From: Myxococcales bacterium
Lineage (GTDB): Bacteria; Myxococcota_A; Polyangia; Haliangiales; Haliangiaceae
Reading direction: 5' to 3'
Length of the DNA: 32,649 nucleotides
NCBI GenBank assembly: GCA_028287115.1
Contig: JAQBQF010000299.1
Location: 1-32,649, forward strand
Shown: piece by piece, positions 1 to 7,885 of the stretch
Layout of the letters: each line of letters opens with the position of its first letter
Position numbering within the stretch: position 1 is the stretch's first letter
Made by a program: the position numbers and the translations under genes
The notes under the pieces: generated by a model
Told to the model about the DNA's origin: nothing
What the model saw: the letters and a program-made list of their open reading frames with translations, nothing else
The model's database searches: none

Positions 1-1
1 G

Positions 2-547
2 GCGGCTGCGGAGATGGTGGAGGAAGCGGTGGTCGAGCTGAGCTCGCCGAAACCGCAGCCGCGGAAACCCACGACGCAACCGATGGCAACGGTCGCTGCA
101 CCGAAGCAAGAGAACACGGTTCCGTACGCGGAGAATCCGTTCTTCGCACCGACCTCGTGGGACGACCGCACGCCACGCAGCGTGGTCAAGACCGTCGTGC
201 GTCAGAGCGAGAGATCGATTCAGCGCACGGCACCACGCGCTTCCTCGCCGGCGACGATCATCCCGGTCCCGAAGATGCCGCGCGCGGCGGAGCACCAATC
301 GCGCCTCGAACCCGTGTTGCGCACGCCGCAGGTTGCGATGCCGCCACGCCGGACCGCCAAGGGCACGGGCCAGCAGCTGACCGAGGAGACCGTTCGCACG
401 AGCGCCGTGCCGCCGGCGCCGGAGATGGAGCGAACCAGCGAACGCTGGAGAGCGGCGAACGACGAAGCGACGAAGCCGAGCATCGCGCTACCACCACAGC
501 AGCGGTTGCCGAGCATCACGAAGCGCGTCGCTGCTCCACAAAAGTGA
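2..547 (+). CDS. Pro-rich hypothetical protein, C-terminal part (5' end outside window)
   Basis: The reading frame is open from the first bases of the window, so the start is probably upstream; the first in-frame ATG is at 14. About 180 residues are visible. They are low-complexity and rich in Pro, Ala, Arg, Thr and Gln, with no catalytic motif, membrane segment or recognisable domain. The composition suggests a disordered C-terminal tail or linker, of the kind found behind kinase or FHA domains in myxobacteria, but that is a guess. The TGA at 545-547 is only two bases from the ATG of the lipoprotein gene at 550, so the two are probably co-transcribed and translationally coupled. I do not recognise the protein. 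Confidence 0.55.
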   Translation, partial: AAAEMVEEAVVELSSPKPQPRKPTTQPMATVAAPKQENTVPYAENPFFAPTSWDDRTPRSVVKTVVRQSERSIQRTAPRASSPATIIPVPKMPRAAEHQSRLEPVLRTPQVAMPPRRTAKGTGQQLTEETVRTSAVPPAPEMERTSERWRAANDEATKPSIALPPQQRLPSITKRVAAPQK

Positions 548-549
548 AC

Positions 550-1620
550 ATGCCCATACGTGCATGGGTGATCGCTTTCGGCGGACTCGTCGCTTGCGGA
601 GGTGCGCCCGCGGCGCCGCCGGCCGCGCCAAAGCAGCCCGACGTCGACGAGCACAAGGCCGAGAAAGATGCCAAAGGCCTGCTCACCGAGATCTATCAAT
701 CGGTCGGTCACGGCGACACCGACGGCCTGATGTCGTTGCTCGCGGAGCCGCTGATCGTGTTCGGGCCGCGTCGCAACGATGCGCTCGGGACGCGTGCGGA
801 TGCGCTCGTCGCGCTACGGGAGAAGATCGATCCGAAGTCGAAGCAGCGCCCGCAGCTGCAATCGACGGAGCTCACGGTCGTGGCATCCCCCGGCGGACAC
901 TCGGCGTGGGCGGTCGATGTGATGTCGATCGGCGGCCAGCCACATGTCGTCACGGCCGTGCTCTCGAACAACGACGATCTGTGGAACGTCAGTGCCGCCG
1001 CACTCGCGCAGACGCCGTCGATGAAGCAGGTCCGCAGCGAGCTCAAACAAGACGCCGTCGTCCCGCCTGGGATGGCCGGCGTCGTGAAACAGGATCCGGG
1101 CGCGAAGGCCGCCGCGGATCGGCTGAGCCGCGGGCTCGGCGATCAAAAACTGTGGGGCGAGGATCTAGGCGCGCACACGGATGCGATCGTGATCGGGCCG
1201 GCGCAGGGCGACGTCACGCGCGGCAAGAAGGACATCAAGAAGCTGTGGACGCATCGCGTGAAGGCCCACGTCCGCGAAGCCGTCGTCGGCGACATCACGT
1301 CGGCGACGACCGCGGATGGCCAGATCGCCTGGGCGAGCGCCTCGGTCGTGCGGTTCGAAGACGACGAGGAGGCGGTGCCGTTGCGCGTGTTCGCCGTGTT
1401 CGAGAAGGCGAAGGCCGAGTGGTCGATGATCGTGCTCCACGAGTCCGTGGCCCTCGACGAAGCCGGCATCGGCGCGAGCTTCAAGAAGGTTGCTGCGCCG
1501 GCGATCGTCGGAGAACCGCCACCGGTCGTCGACAAGAAGCCGGACGAGTCGAAGAAGGTCACCGACACGAAGAAGAAAAAGAAGAAGAAGAAAAAGGCGA
1601 AGTCGTCCGACGACGAGTGA
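550..1620 (+). CDS. Putative lipoprotein with two NTF2/SnoaL-like repeats and a poly-Lys tail
   Basis: A 356-aa product. The frame is open much further upstream, but the ATG at 550 is chosen because it gives a short signal peptide ending in LVAC (lipidated Cys16) and lies two bases after the previous stop. Two related alpha+beta segments follow, about residues 40-155 and 180-305. Each starts with a helix (LLTEIYQSVGHGDTDGLMSL in the first) and continues with beta-strand segments containing Trp, resembling SnoaL/DUF4440 domains of the NTF2 fold. Such domains bind small ligands or act as scaffolds; no catalytic residue can be assigned. The C-terminus is Pro/Lys-rich and has nine consecutive lysines before an acidic end (SSDDE). 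The product is probably anchored in the envelope and facing the periplasm. The NTF2 assignment is by pattern only. Confidence 0.7.
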   Translation: MPIRAWVIAFGGLVACGGAPAAPPAAPKQPDVDEHKAEKDAKGLLTEIYQSVGHGDTDGLMSLLAEPLIVFGPRRNDALGTRADALVALREKIDPKSKQRPQLQSTELTVVASPGGHSAWAVDVMSIGGQPHVVTAVLSNNDDLWNVSAAALAQTPSMKQVRSELKQDAVVPPGMAGVVKQDPGAKAAADRLSRGLGDQKLWGEDLGAHTDAIVIGPAQGDVTRGKKDIKKLWTHRVKAHVREAVVGDITSATTADGQIAWASASVVRFEDDEEAVPLRVFAVFEKAKAEWSMIVLHESVALDEAGIGASFKKVAAPAIVGEPPPVVDKKPDESKKVTDTKKKKKKKKKAKSSDDE

Positions 1621-1655
1621 GCAGCGTGAACGTGAACGCGCCCGTGGTCGTTCAC

Positions 1656-1827
1656 CGGACCCGTGATCGATGATTGCGACGTCGCGTACCGGATGTTGGG
1701 ATCGTGCTCTCGCGCGCCTTCGTTCTTGCTTGGACCTCTGACCGGTGCTCGGCGCGACCGTCAACGGGCGCGGTGAACGATCACCGGTCCGAACAGGTTG
1801 ACGTGCACGTCAACGATCACGGGTCCG
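1656..1827. repeat. Inverted-repeat cluster between convergent genes
   Basis: The gap between the lipoprotein gene (+) and the ABC-F gene (-) is full of GTGAACG/GTGATCG words. A perfect 14-bp inverted repeat joins CGGACCCGTGATCG at 1656-1669 to its complement at 1814-1827. Inside lies a 6-bp stem with a 4-base loop (1771-1786, CGGTGA-ACGA-TCACCG), and next to it the palindrome at 1798-1813. Location between converging genes favours a bidirectional transcription terminator, though no T-run follows. A multi-site operator is the alternative. Confidence 0.5.
1798..1813. promoter_or_regulatory. Perfect 16-bp palindrome
   Basis: TTGACGTGCACGTCAA reads the same on both strands. It lies 24 bp past the ABC-F stop codon and after the lipoprotein gene, so a promoter role is not obvious. 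It may be the tip of a terminator or a dimeric regulator site. The symmetry is seen directly; the function is not. Confidence 0.35.
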
Positions 1828-1836
1828 ATCACGATC

Positions 1837-3456
1837 TCAGGCGCGCATGCCCGGCGCTTCGCGGCCGGTCGAGGCGACGTACTCGTCGTAGCTGCCACCG
1901 TAGATCCGCGGCGTACCGGCGGTCGCGAGCTCGAGCACGCGTGTCGCGAGAGCCGACAAGAACTGGCGGTCGTGCGAGACGAAGATCAGCGTTCCCTCGT
2001 ACTCGGCGAGCGCACGGACGAGCGCGCGCTTGGTCGCGATGTCGAGGTGGTTCGTCGGTTCGTCGAGCACGAGCAGGTTCGGGGCATCGTAGAGGAGCTT
2101 GGCGAGTGCGAGGCGCGCGCGCTCACCGCCGGAGAGGACCGGAACCGGCTTGAACACGTCGTCGTCTTGAAACCCGAACGCGCCGGCGAGGCCGCGCAGC
2201 GTGCCCTGGTTCGCGCTCGGGGCGTGTTCCTGGAGCTCCTCGAGCACGGTCCGCTCTCCGGACAACCCATCCATCACGTGCTGCGCGTAGTAGCCCATCG
2301 TCACCGATGCACCGATCGCCGCCTCGCCGTCGTCGGGCTTGAGCGCTCCGGCGATCATCTTGAGCAGCGTCGATTTGCCGGCGCCGTTCTCGCCCATCAC
2401 GGCCCAGCGCTCCTTGCGTCGCACGGTCAGCGTCAGGCCCTTGTGCACGACGCGGGTGCCGTACGCCTTGCACAGCGACGCGAGGCGAACGACGTCATCG
2501 CCCGAGCGCGACGGCGTCTTGAACTCGAACACTTTCTCGACGAACCGCCGCGGCTCCGCGATCTTTTCGATCTTGTCGAGCTTCTTGACGCGGCTCTGGA
2601 CCTGCGACGCCTTGGCGACGTGCGTCTTGAACCGTTCGATGAACCGGCTCTCTTTCGCGAGCATCGCTTGCTGCCGCGCGTACTCGGCCTCGCGGCGCTC
2701 GGCTTCGATCTTCCGGGCGGCCTCGTAGAAATCGTAGTTGCCGCCGTAGGTACGCAGGTTGCCGCCGTCGATCTCGACGATCTTCGAAGCGACACGATTC
2801 ATGATCTCGCGGTCGTGGCACGTCATCACGACCGTGCCGGGGTAGTCGCGCAAGAACAGCTCGAGCCACAGGATCGATTCGAGATCGAGGTAGTTCGTCG
2901 GCTCGTCGAGGAGCAGCAGGTCGGGGCGCGCGAGGAGGATCTGCGCGAGCGCGACGCGCATCTTCCAGCCGCCGGACAGCGTGCCGACGTCGTTGCCGAC
3001 TTGCTCGGTCGCGAAGCCGAGGCCCGCGAGGATCGCTTGCGCGCGCGCCTCGAGCTCGTAGCCGCCCAGATCTTGATAGCGCGCCTGGACCTCACCAAAT
3101 CTCGCGACGGCTTCGTCGAGATCGTCGCCGGCGGCCTCGAGCCTGGCGGTCAGCGTGGCGAGCTCGTCGGCGAGCTCGGCGACTTCACCCGCGCCCGCGC
3201 AGGTCTCGGCCAGGATCGATCTGCCTTTGAGATCGCCGACATCTTGTCGGAAATATCCGGTCGTCAGCTTGCGCGGCTTTTCGATCACGCCATCGTCGGG
3301 GGATTCTTCACCGACGATCAGTCGGAACACCGTGCTCTTGCCGGCGCCGTTCGGGCCGACCAGTCCGACTTTCTCGCCGGGGTTGATCTGAAATGACGCG
3401 TCGACGAACAGGATCTGGCCGCCGTACTGCTTGCTGACTGAGGAGAACGCGATCAC
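1837..3456 (-). CDS. ABC-F family ATPase (ribosome-associated)
   Basis: A 539-aa soluble protein with two tandem ABC ATPase domains and no membrane segment, the ABC-F architecture. Domain 1 has Walker A GPNGAGKST (34-42), signature LSGGWKMR (160-167) and Walker B LLLLDEPTN (180-188). A charged helical linker of about 240-310 corresponds to the P-site tRNA interaction motif. Domain 2 has Walker A GENGAGKST (355-363), signature LSGGERAR (441-448), Walker B LLVLDEPTN (461-469) and the switch His in SHDR (494-497). ABC-F proteins such as EttA, Uup and YbiT bind the ribosomal E site and relieve stalling; some give antibiotic resistance. Length and linker suit a housekeeping member, but I cannot say which subgroup. 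It lies 146 bp downstream of rsgA on the same strand, so the two may share a transcript. Confidence 0.93.
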   Translation of the reverse strand: MIAFSSVSKQYGGQILFVDASFQINPGEKVGLVGPNGAGKSTVFRLIVGEESPDDGVIEKPRKLTTGYFRQDVGDLKGRSILAETCAGAGEVAELADELATLTARLEAAGDDLDEAVARFGEVQARYQDLGGYELEARAQAILAGLGFATEQVGNDVGTLSGGWKMRVALAQILLARPDLLLLDEPTNYLDLESILWLELFLRDYPGTVVMTCHDREIMNRVASKIVEIDGGNLRTYGGNYDFYEAARKIEAERREAEYARQQAMLAKESRFIERFKTHVAKASQVQSRVKKLDKIEKIAEPRRFVEKVFEFKTPSRSGDDVVRLASLCKAYGTRVVHKGLTLTVRRKERWAVMGENGAGKSTLLKMIAGALKPDDGEAAIGASVTMGYYAQHVMDGLSGERTVLEELQEHAPSANQGTLRGLAGAFGFQDDDVFKPVPVLSGGERARLALAKLLYDAPNLLVLDEPTNHLDIATKRALVRALAEYEGTLIFVSHDRQFLSALATRVLELATAGTPRIYGGSYDEYVASTGREAPGMRA

Positions 3457-3490
3457 GCGCGCACCTCATAGCATGACCACGGCTCATTGA

Positions 3491-3551
3491 ACGCGCTGGC
3501 ACCCGACGCGCTGGCAACCCGACGCGCTGGCACCCGACGCGCTGGCTCGCG
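3491..3551. repeat. Four tandem 15-16 bp repeats
   Basis: ACGCGCTGGCACCCG starts at 3491, 3506 (one extra A), 3522 and 3537 (last four or five bases diverged). The array sits between the rsgA stop and the ABC-F start, that is, in the ABC-F upstream region. It could affect expression or change length by slippage. I see no protein coded through it. Confidence 0.8.
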
Positions 3552-3602
3552 TCGAGGTGTCAACTACTTGCAGATCGCTGGTAGCGACCGTGTGCACCGT
3601 CC

Positions 3603-4670
3603 CTAGTCTTCGCCGGGGCGGGTGGGCTTCTTGGCCTTCGCACGCCGCGACTCGGCGATTCGCTGAGCCTCCTGCTGCCGCGTGATGCCGGTCGCACGCT
3701 CGCTCGACAGCTTCTGGTAGCTCGCGACGCGCTCCGCCGAAATCGCGCCACTCTCGACGGCCGCGCGCACCGCGCAGCCCGGCTCGGCGCGGTGCTGGCA
3801 ATCGCGGAACTTGCAGCTCGCGGCGAGCGTCGCGATATCTTCGAACGCGACGTCTTCTTCGCCATCGTCGATAAATTGCGCGAGCTCGCGCATGCCCGGG
3901 GTATCGATCCAAAGCCCGTGACCGGTGACGAACAGCTCGCGGCGGGTCGTCGTGTGACGGCCGCGCTCGTCGGCGCGAATCGCCTGGATCAGCTGCGTCT
4001 CGCTGCCGAGGAGCGCGTTTAGCAGCGAAGACTTGCCGACCCCGGAACTGCCGAGCAACACCGCCGTGCGGTTCGTACCCGCAAGCGCGCGCACCGCATC
4101 GAGGTTCGTGCCCGCGACCGAAGACACGCCGATGGCCGGCGCGCCCGGCGCGACTTGGCGCAACGCTTCGAGCATCGGCTCGGGATCGGTCACCAGATCG
4201 ATCTTCGACAGGATCAAGGCCGGCGCGATGCCGCCGTCGCGCAATAGCGTGATGTACCGATCGAGGCGCGCGGGAGATAGGTCGCGATTCGCCGACGTCA
4301 TCACGATCCCGATGTCGACATTCGCCGCGAGCGGTTGCGGGGCCGTCGCTTCCCCGGCGGCCTTGCGGACGAGCAGGCTCCGCCGCGGCAAGATCTCGTG
4401 AATCACGGCCGCGCCGTTACTCGCGAGCGCTTGGGTCCATCGCTCGACGACGACCCAATCACCGACGGTGGGCAGCTGCCGCTTATCGGCGGCGCGGTGA
4501 AACGCGCGGCCCGTCAGCTCGACCCAGGCGACACCGCCGCGACCGACCGCATGATACGCGCCGCGGTGCTCGGTCGCGATCCGCACCGGCTCGAGTGCGC
4601 CTTCCGGATCGGCGGCGCGACGAGCGGCTTCCCACGCTTCGTCCCACCCGAGGTCGGGTTCTCCGGCCAT
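3603..4670 (-). CDS. rsgA: Small-subunit ribosome biogenesis GTPase RsgA
   Basis: A 355-aa circularly permuted GTPase that acts late in 30S subunit maturation. An N-terminal OB-fold region (about 30-105) precedes the permuted G domain: G4 appears first as SKID (155-158), then G1/P-loop GSSGVGKSS (207-215) and G3 DTPGMRE (256-262). Residues TTTRR (240-244) suit switch I. A C-terminal zinc site is formed by Cys286, Cys291, His293 and Cys299, as in other RsgA proteins. The tail is rich in Lys and Arg. The ATG overlaps the stop of the upstream DsbA-like gene by one base (TGATG), suggesting translational coupling. Every expected motif is present, so the protein should be active. Confidence 0.95.
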   Translation of the reverse strand: MAGEPDLGWDEAWEAARRAADPEGALEPVRIATEHRGAYHAVGRGGVAWVELTGRAFHRAADKRQLPTVGDWVVVERWTQALASNGAAVIHEILPRRSLLVRKAAGEATAPQPLAANVDIGIVMTSANRDLSPARLDRYITLLRDGGIAPALILSKIDLVTDPEPMLEALRQVAPGAPAIGVSSVAGTNLDAVRALAGTNRTAVLLGSSGVGKSSLLNALLGSETQLIQAIRADERGRHTTTRRELFVTGHGLWIDTPGMRELAQFIDDGEEDVAFEDIATLAASCKFRDCQHRAEPGCAVRAAVESGAISAERVASYQKLSSERATGITRQQEAQRIAESRRAKAKKPTRPGED

Positions 4671-5593
4671 CAGTCTTCGAAGCGACCCTTGACTCGCTTG
4701 AGACCCTTACCGAGCACGTTCGTCGCGTAGTAGTCGCTCTGCGAGACGCCATCGGCGATCGCCTTGTCCGCCTTCGCGAGCTCTTCTTGAATCAATTGAT
4801 CGAAGACTTCGAACGGCAGTGCGCCGCTGACGTAGCGACCGTTGACGAAGAAGGCCGGCGTGCCGTTGACGCCGAGCGGCTGTAGCGACTGCCGAGCCTT
4901 GTCGAACCACGCCGCGCAATCGGGACCATCCATGTCGGTCTTCATCTTCGCGACGTCGAGCCCCGCCTCCGCGGCGATCTTGTCGAGATTCTCGGGGGCG
5001 ATCTGGTCGGGCTGCATCTTCGGGCGACCTTCTTCGAGCTTGAAGAAGTGATTCCACAGCGCGTTCTTCATTTGCGTGTACTTGCCCTGCTTCGCCGCCG
5101 CGCAGGCCGCCATGCCGGGCGGCTTGGCCGGCGGGCCGTGGATGATGAGGTACTTGCCGACGACGCGAACGTCCTTGGGGTACTTCGCGATGATCTTTTC
5201 GATCGTGGGATTCGCCATGAAGCAATACGGGCACAAGAACTCGAAGCCCTCGACGATGGTGACCTTCGCGTTCTTCGGACCCTCCGACGGATCGACGGAC
5301 TCGATCGGCACCGCGTACGTCGCGGAAGGATCAGGCTCGGCCGGGCCGAGCTTCTCGTCGAGGATCTTCGTGACTTTATCAATCCGGCGCTCGAGACGCG
5401 CGAGGCGCCCGTCCGCATCCTTCGGGAGATCTTCGGCTCGCGTGCCCTCGCTCGCGGGGGAGTCATGATCGACGACCTTGGGCGCCGTGCCGGCAGGCAT
5501 GTCGTCGAGCTTGGATGGAGATTGTTTGCAGCCCACGCTGCTGAGCGCTGCGAGTAGGAAGCAAACGAGGGTCGGTTTCATGGCGGGATACAT
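4670..5593 (-). CDS. DsbA-like thioredoxin-fold lipoprotein
   Basis: A 307-aa exported protein. The signal peptide ends in the lipobox LSSVGC, so Cys22 is probably lipidated. After a Pro/Asp-rich linker and a short charged helix (62-82) comes a DsbA-type thioredoxin domain with the redox motif CPYC (121-124) and the cis-Pro loop GTPAFF (244-249). These are hallmarks of periplasmic thiol-disulfide exchange proteins of the DSBA family. Two starts are possible: ATG 5593 or ATG 5581 (MKPTLV). A GAGG lies six or seven bases before the first, which I prefer slightly. The stop overlaps the rsgA ATG. Coupling a periplasmic oxidoreductase to a ribosome GTPase makes no obvious biochemical sense and may only be co-transcription. 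Confidence 0.9.
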   Translation of the reverse strand: MYPAMKPTLVCFLLAALSSVGCKQSPSKLDDMPAGTAPKVVDHDSPASEGTRAEDLPKDADGRLARLERRIDKVTKILDEKLGPAEPDPSATYAVPIESVDPSEGPKNAKVTIVEGFEFLCPYCFMANPTIEKIIAKYPKDVRVVGKYLIIHGPPAKPPGMAACAAAKQGKYTQMKNALWNHFFKLEEGRPKMQPDQIAPENLDKIAAEAGLDVAKMKTDMDGPDCAAWFDKARQSLQPLGVNGTPAFFVNGRYVSGALPFEVFDQLIQEELAKADKAIADGVSQSDYYATNVLGKGLKRVKGRFED

Positions 5594-5666
5594 ACACCCT
5601 CAACCGGGGAGCGGCTAGCCGGGATTCCTGGTCCCTGGATAACTGTGTTGCGAATCGGTTCGTGCT

Positions 5667-5823
5667 CGTACTCGTGCTCGTACTCGACGGGGCCGAGGAC
5701 GAGCGTGGTCTCCTCGATCCGGCACGGGGATCGAGAATCTGTGGTCATCCAGATCTCGGCTCGGCGTTACAGATCTATCGTCGGAAGGCTCGAGATCCGA
5801 CTACGAGTACGAGCACGAGTACG
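5667..5823. repeat. Perfect 20-bp inverted repeat built from hexamers
   Basis: The left arm (5667-5686) consists of alternating CGTACT and CGTGCT hexamers; the right arm (5804-5823) is its exact complement. The left side carries one more hexamer outward (5661-5666). The 117-bp spacer has a smaller imperfect hairpin of about eight pairs with one bulge (GAGAATCTG pairing with CAGATCTC). The element fills the divergent gap between the DsbA-like lipoprotein gene and the thioesterase pair. It could be a structured RNA, a shared regulatory element or a small non-autonomous mobile element. The arms are certain; the role is not. Confidence 0.75.
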
Positions 5824-5856
5824 GGCGAGAGCCCATTCCTGGGCTAATGTGTTGTC

Positions 5857-6315
5857 GTGGCAACCGACGAGAAGCTGAGCCTGGCGGCAACGCGGGGGTT
5901 CGTCGAAGGCATCCCGCACAACCGCGCGCTCGGCATGAAGGTCGTCTCGATCTCGCGGGCCGAAGCCGCCTTCTTGCTGCCGTACGCCCAGAAGCTGGTC
6001 GGCAACCCGGATACCGGCGTCCTGCACGGCGGCGCGATCACGGCACTGCTCGATGCCACCTCCGGGGCCGCCGTGTTCGCGGCGCTCACCGAGTGGCTCC
6101 CGATCGCGACGCTCGATCTCCGGATCGACTATCTGCGTGCGGCCGAGCCTGGCCTCGACGTCACGGCACGCGCGACCTGCTACAAGCTCGGCAAGAACGT
6201 CGCCTTCACCCGCGCGGTCGCCTACCACGACGATCCGGGCGACCCGATCGCGTCGTCGGTGGGCACGTTCATGCTCGGCACCAAACCGGGCGGGCCGAAG
6301 GCCAAGAAGCCGTGA
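5857..6315 (+). CDS. PaaI-type hotdog thioesterase, first of a tandem pair
   Basis: A 152-aa single-domain hotdog protein with a GTG start at 5857. The family fingerprint LHGGAITALLD (56-66) is present: HGG at 57-59 forms the oxyanion region and Asp66 is the usual catalytic acid at the start of the long helix. The next strand (IATLDLRIDYLRAAEPG) is also typical. PaaI-family enzymes hydrolyse acyl-CoA thioesters, often aryl or short-chain, as dimers or tetramers in the cytoplasm. The substrate cannot be read from sequence. The stop overlaps the next thioesterase start by four bases (GTGA), so the two are co-translated. The upstream gap holds the hexamer inverted repeat. Confidence 0.88.
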   Translation: MATDEKLSLAATRGFVEGIPHNRALGMKVVSISRAEAAFLLPYAQKLVGNPDTGVLHGGAITALLDATSGAAVFAALTEWLPIATLDLRIDYLRAAEPGLDVTARATCYKLGKNVAFTRAVAYHDDPGDPIASSVGTFMLGTKPGGPKAKKP

Positions 6316-6776
6316 CGCTCGAGGTGAAGTTGATAGAACGACTCGCCGAAGCCAAGCGGACCGGGAACTACCAGGCGCTGATCGAAGCCGTGCCTTATGC
6401 GCAGTTCCTCGGCCTCACCGCGGAGCTTGCCGGCGGGGAGCTCCTCACGACGATGAAGTATTCCGAGCAGCTGATCGGCAATCCCGCGCTCCCGGCGCTC
6501 CACGGCGGCACCCTCGGCGCGCTGCTCGAGTCCGCGGCGATCTTCGAGCTCCTGTGGCGTGCGGAGACCATCGTGCTGCCGAAGACGATCACGATCACGG
6601 TCGACTATCTGCGGTCGGGCGGGCCGGTCGATACGCATGCGCGCGGCGTGGTCACGCGGCATGGCCGGCGTGTCACGAATGTCCGCGTCGAAGCGTGGCA
6701 GGCGGATCGCAACGCGCCGGTCGCAACGGCGCACGCGATCTTCTTGGTCACCCGCGACGCCAAGTCAGATCATTGA
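6312..6776 (+). CDS. PaaI-type hotdog thioesterase, second of a tandem pair
   Basis: A 154-aa hotdog protein. The start is taken as GTG 6312, giving a GTGA overlap with the previous stop. TTG 6330, preceded by GAGG at five bases, is a plausible alternative. The fingerprint is LHGGTLGALLE (63-73): HGG is kept, but the acid is Glu73 rather than the Asp of its neighbour. Strand TITITVDYLRSGGPVDTHA matches the family. The two products are clearly related but diverged, so the pair may form a hetero-oligomer or work on different acyl-CoAs. The 3' end overlaps the convergent histidine kinase gene by seven bases, so the two transcripts can pair. Confidence 0.85.
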   Translation: MTLEVKLIERLAEAKRTGNYQALIEAVPYAQFLGLTAELAGGELLTTMKYSEQLIGNPALPALHGGTLGALLESAAIFELLWRAETIVLPKTITITVDYLRSGGPVDTHARGVVTRHGRRVTNVRVEAWQADRNAPVATAHAIFLVTRDAKSDH

Positions 6777-7885
6777 GGCAGCGCGGGAGGCAAGCGCATC
6801 GTGATCACCGCTCCGCCGCCGGATCGCGAGGCGAGCGTGACCTCGCCGCCGAGCGTCATCGCGACAGAGCGCGCGACACCGAGGCCGACGCCGACGCCGG
6901 CGCCACGTGACGACGATCGATAGAACGGATCGAACGCACGCTGGATCTCTTCCGGTCCGAGGTCGCGTCCATTGTCGGAGACTTCGACGACGACCGAGCC
7001 CGCGCGCTCCTCGACCGCGACGACGATCCGATTGCTCGACGAGGCGACATCGGTATTGAAGCCCGAGCTCGAGAACAGGAGCATCGCGAGGACGGCCTGG
7101 CCGATCCGCGATTCTTCACCAAGGACCTGACTGACCGGAAAGATCTGCCTGATCACGTGCGCGCGCGGCTCGAGCGTCGGGGCGGCGAGCCGGAGGGCGG
7201 CGGAGACCAGGACGGAGAGATCCGTGGACTGCGTGGCGCTGCGCGTCGCGAGCGTCTGCAATGCGCGCACGTTGCTCGCGATCCTCTCGGCGCCGGTGCT
7301 GATGTCATCGAGGCAACGCAGCGCATTGGCCTGGACACGATCACTCATGTGCGTGAGCAGTTGCTTGCGCAGCGAACGCACGTTGAGGAGCACGGAGGTC
7401 AGGGGATTGTTGGTCTCGTGAGCAAAGCCGGCGGCGAGCGCGCCGACCAGACCGATCCGATCGGCTTCGAGCAGCGACAGCTGGGCTTGTGGTTGCCGGC
7501 CCATGTCGCGGACGACCAGCACGAGCGCGTGACCTCCCGAGAACGCGACCCGGCCCGCCGCGAGCTCGCCCTGAACTTCAGAGCCATCGCGATGGATCAA
7601 CGAGACCGCGAGCGCCGGCGGCATCGTGCCGCCGCTCGCGATCCGTTCGAGCACCGTCACGAACACCGAGCGTTGCGCCGACGACACCACATCGAAGATG
7701 GGCAACGCGTACCATTCCTCGAGCGTGTACCCGAGCTTGTTGATCGCGGGATCGTTGGCGAACCACTTCTCGAACCGGCCGTCGCTCTCGACAAACACCA
7801 GCACCCCGACGTTTGCTCTCGTCAGTGCTTCGAGAACCGCGGGCAGCACCGGGGCGAGCTCGGAGAGGGGCCGTGGAGAGGTCAC
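6770..7885 (-). CDS. PAS-domain sensor histidine kinase with atypical N box
   Basis: A 371-aa soluble sensor kinase. A PAS-like domain spans about 20-130. The dimerisation helix has H box GFAHETNNPLTSV with phospho-acceptor His156. The ATPase domain keeps the G2 box GVGVGLGVARS (330-340), but its N box reads AVLAMLLFSSSGF (264-276), where the conserved Mg-binding Asn is replaced by Ser. The G1 box is DNGRDL instead of DNGxGI. Catalysis may therefore be weak or altered. It has no transmembrane helix, so it senses something in the cytoplasm. The GTG start overlaps the asparaginase-domain stop by four bases (GTGA), with AGAGG about five bases upstream. No response regulator is adjacent; the nearest is at 29520. 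Confidence 0.88.
   Translation of the reverse strand: MTSPRPLSELAPVLPAVLEALTRANVGVLVFVESDGRFEKWFANDPAINKLGYTLEEWYALPIFDVVSSAQRSVFVTVLERIASGGTMPPALAVSLIHRDGSEVQGELAAGRVAFSGGHALVLVVRDMGRQPQAQLSLLEADRIGLVGALAAGFAHETNNPLTSVLLNVRSLRKQLLTHMSDRVQANALRCLDDISTGAERIASNVRALQTLATRSATQSTDLSVLVSAALRLAAPTLEPRAHVIRQIFPVSQVLGEESRIGQAVLAMLLFSSSGFNTDVASSSNRIVVAVEERAGSVVVEVSDNGRDLGPEEIQRAFDPFYRSSSRGAGVGVGLGVARSVAMTLGGEVTLASRSGGGAVITMRLPPALPQ

Noticed and set aside
1798..3396. 532-codon open frame on the plus strand
   Set aside because: It is fully antisense to the ABC-F gene, whose motifs are complete. Its Arg/Val/Leu/Glu-rich product has no domain; long antisense frames are expected at this GC content.
3491..3551. 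CRISPR array
   Set aside because: The units are contiguous without spacers and there are no cas genes; it is a simple tandem repeat.
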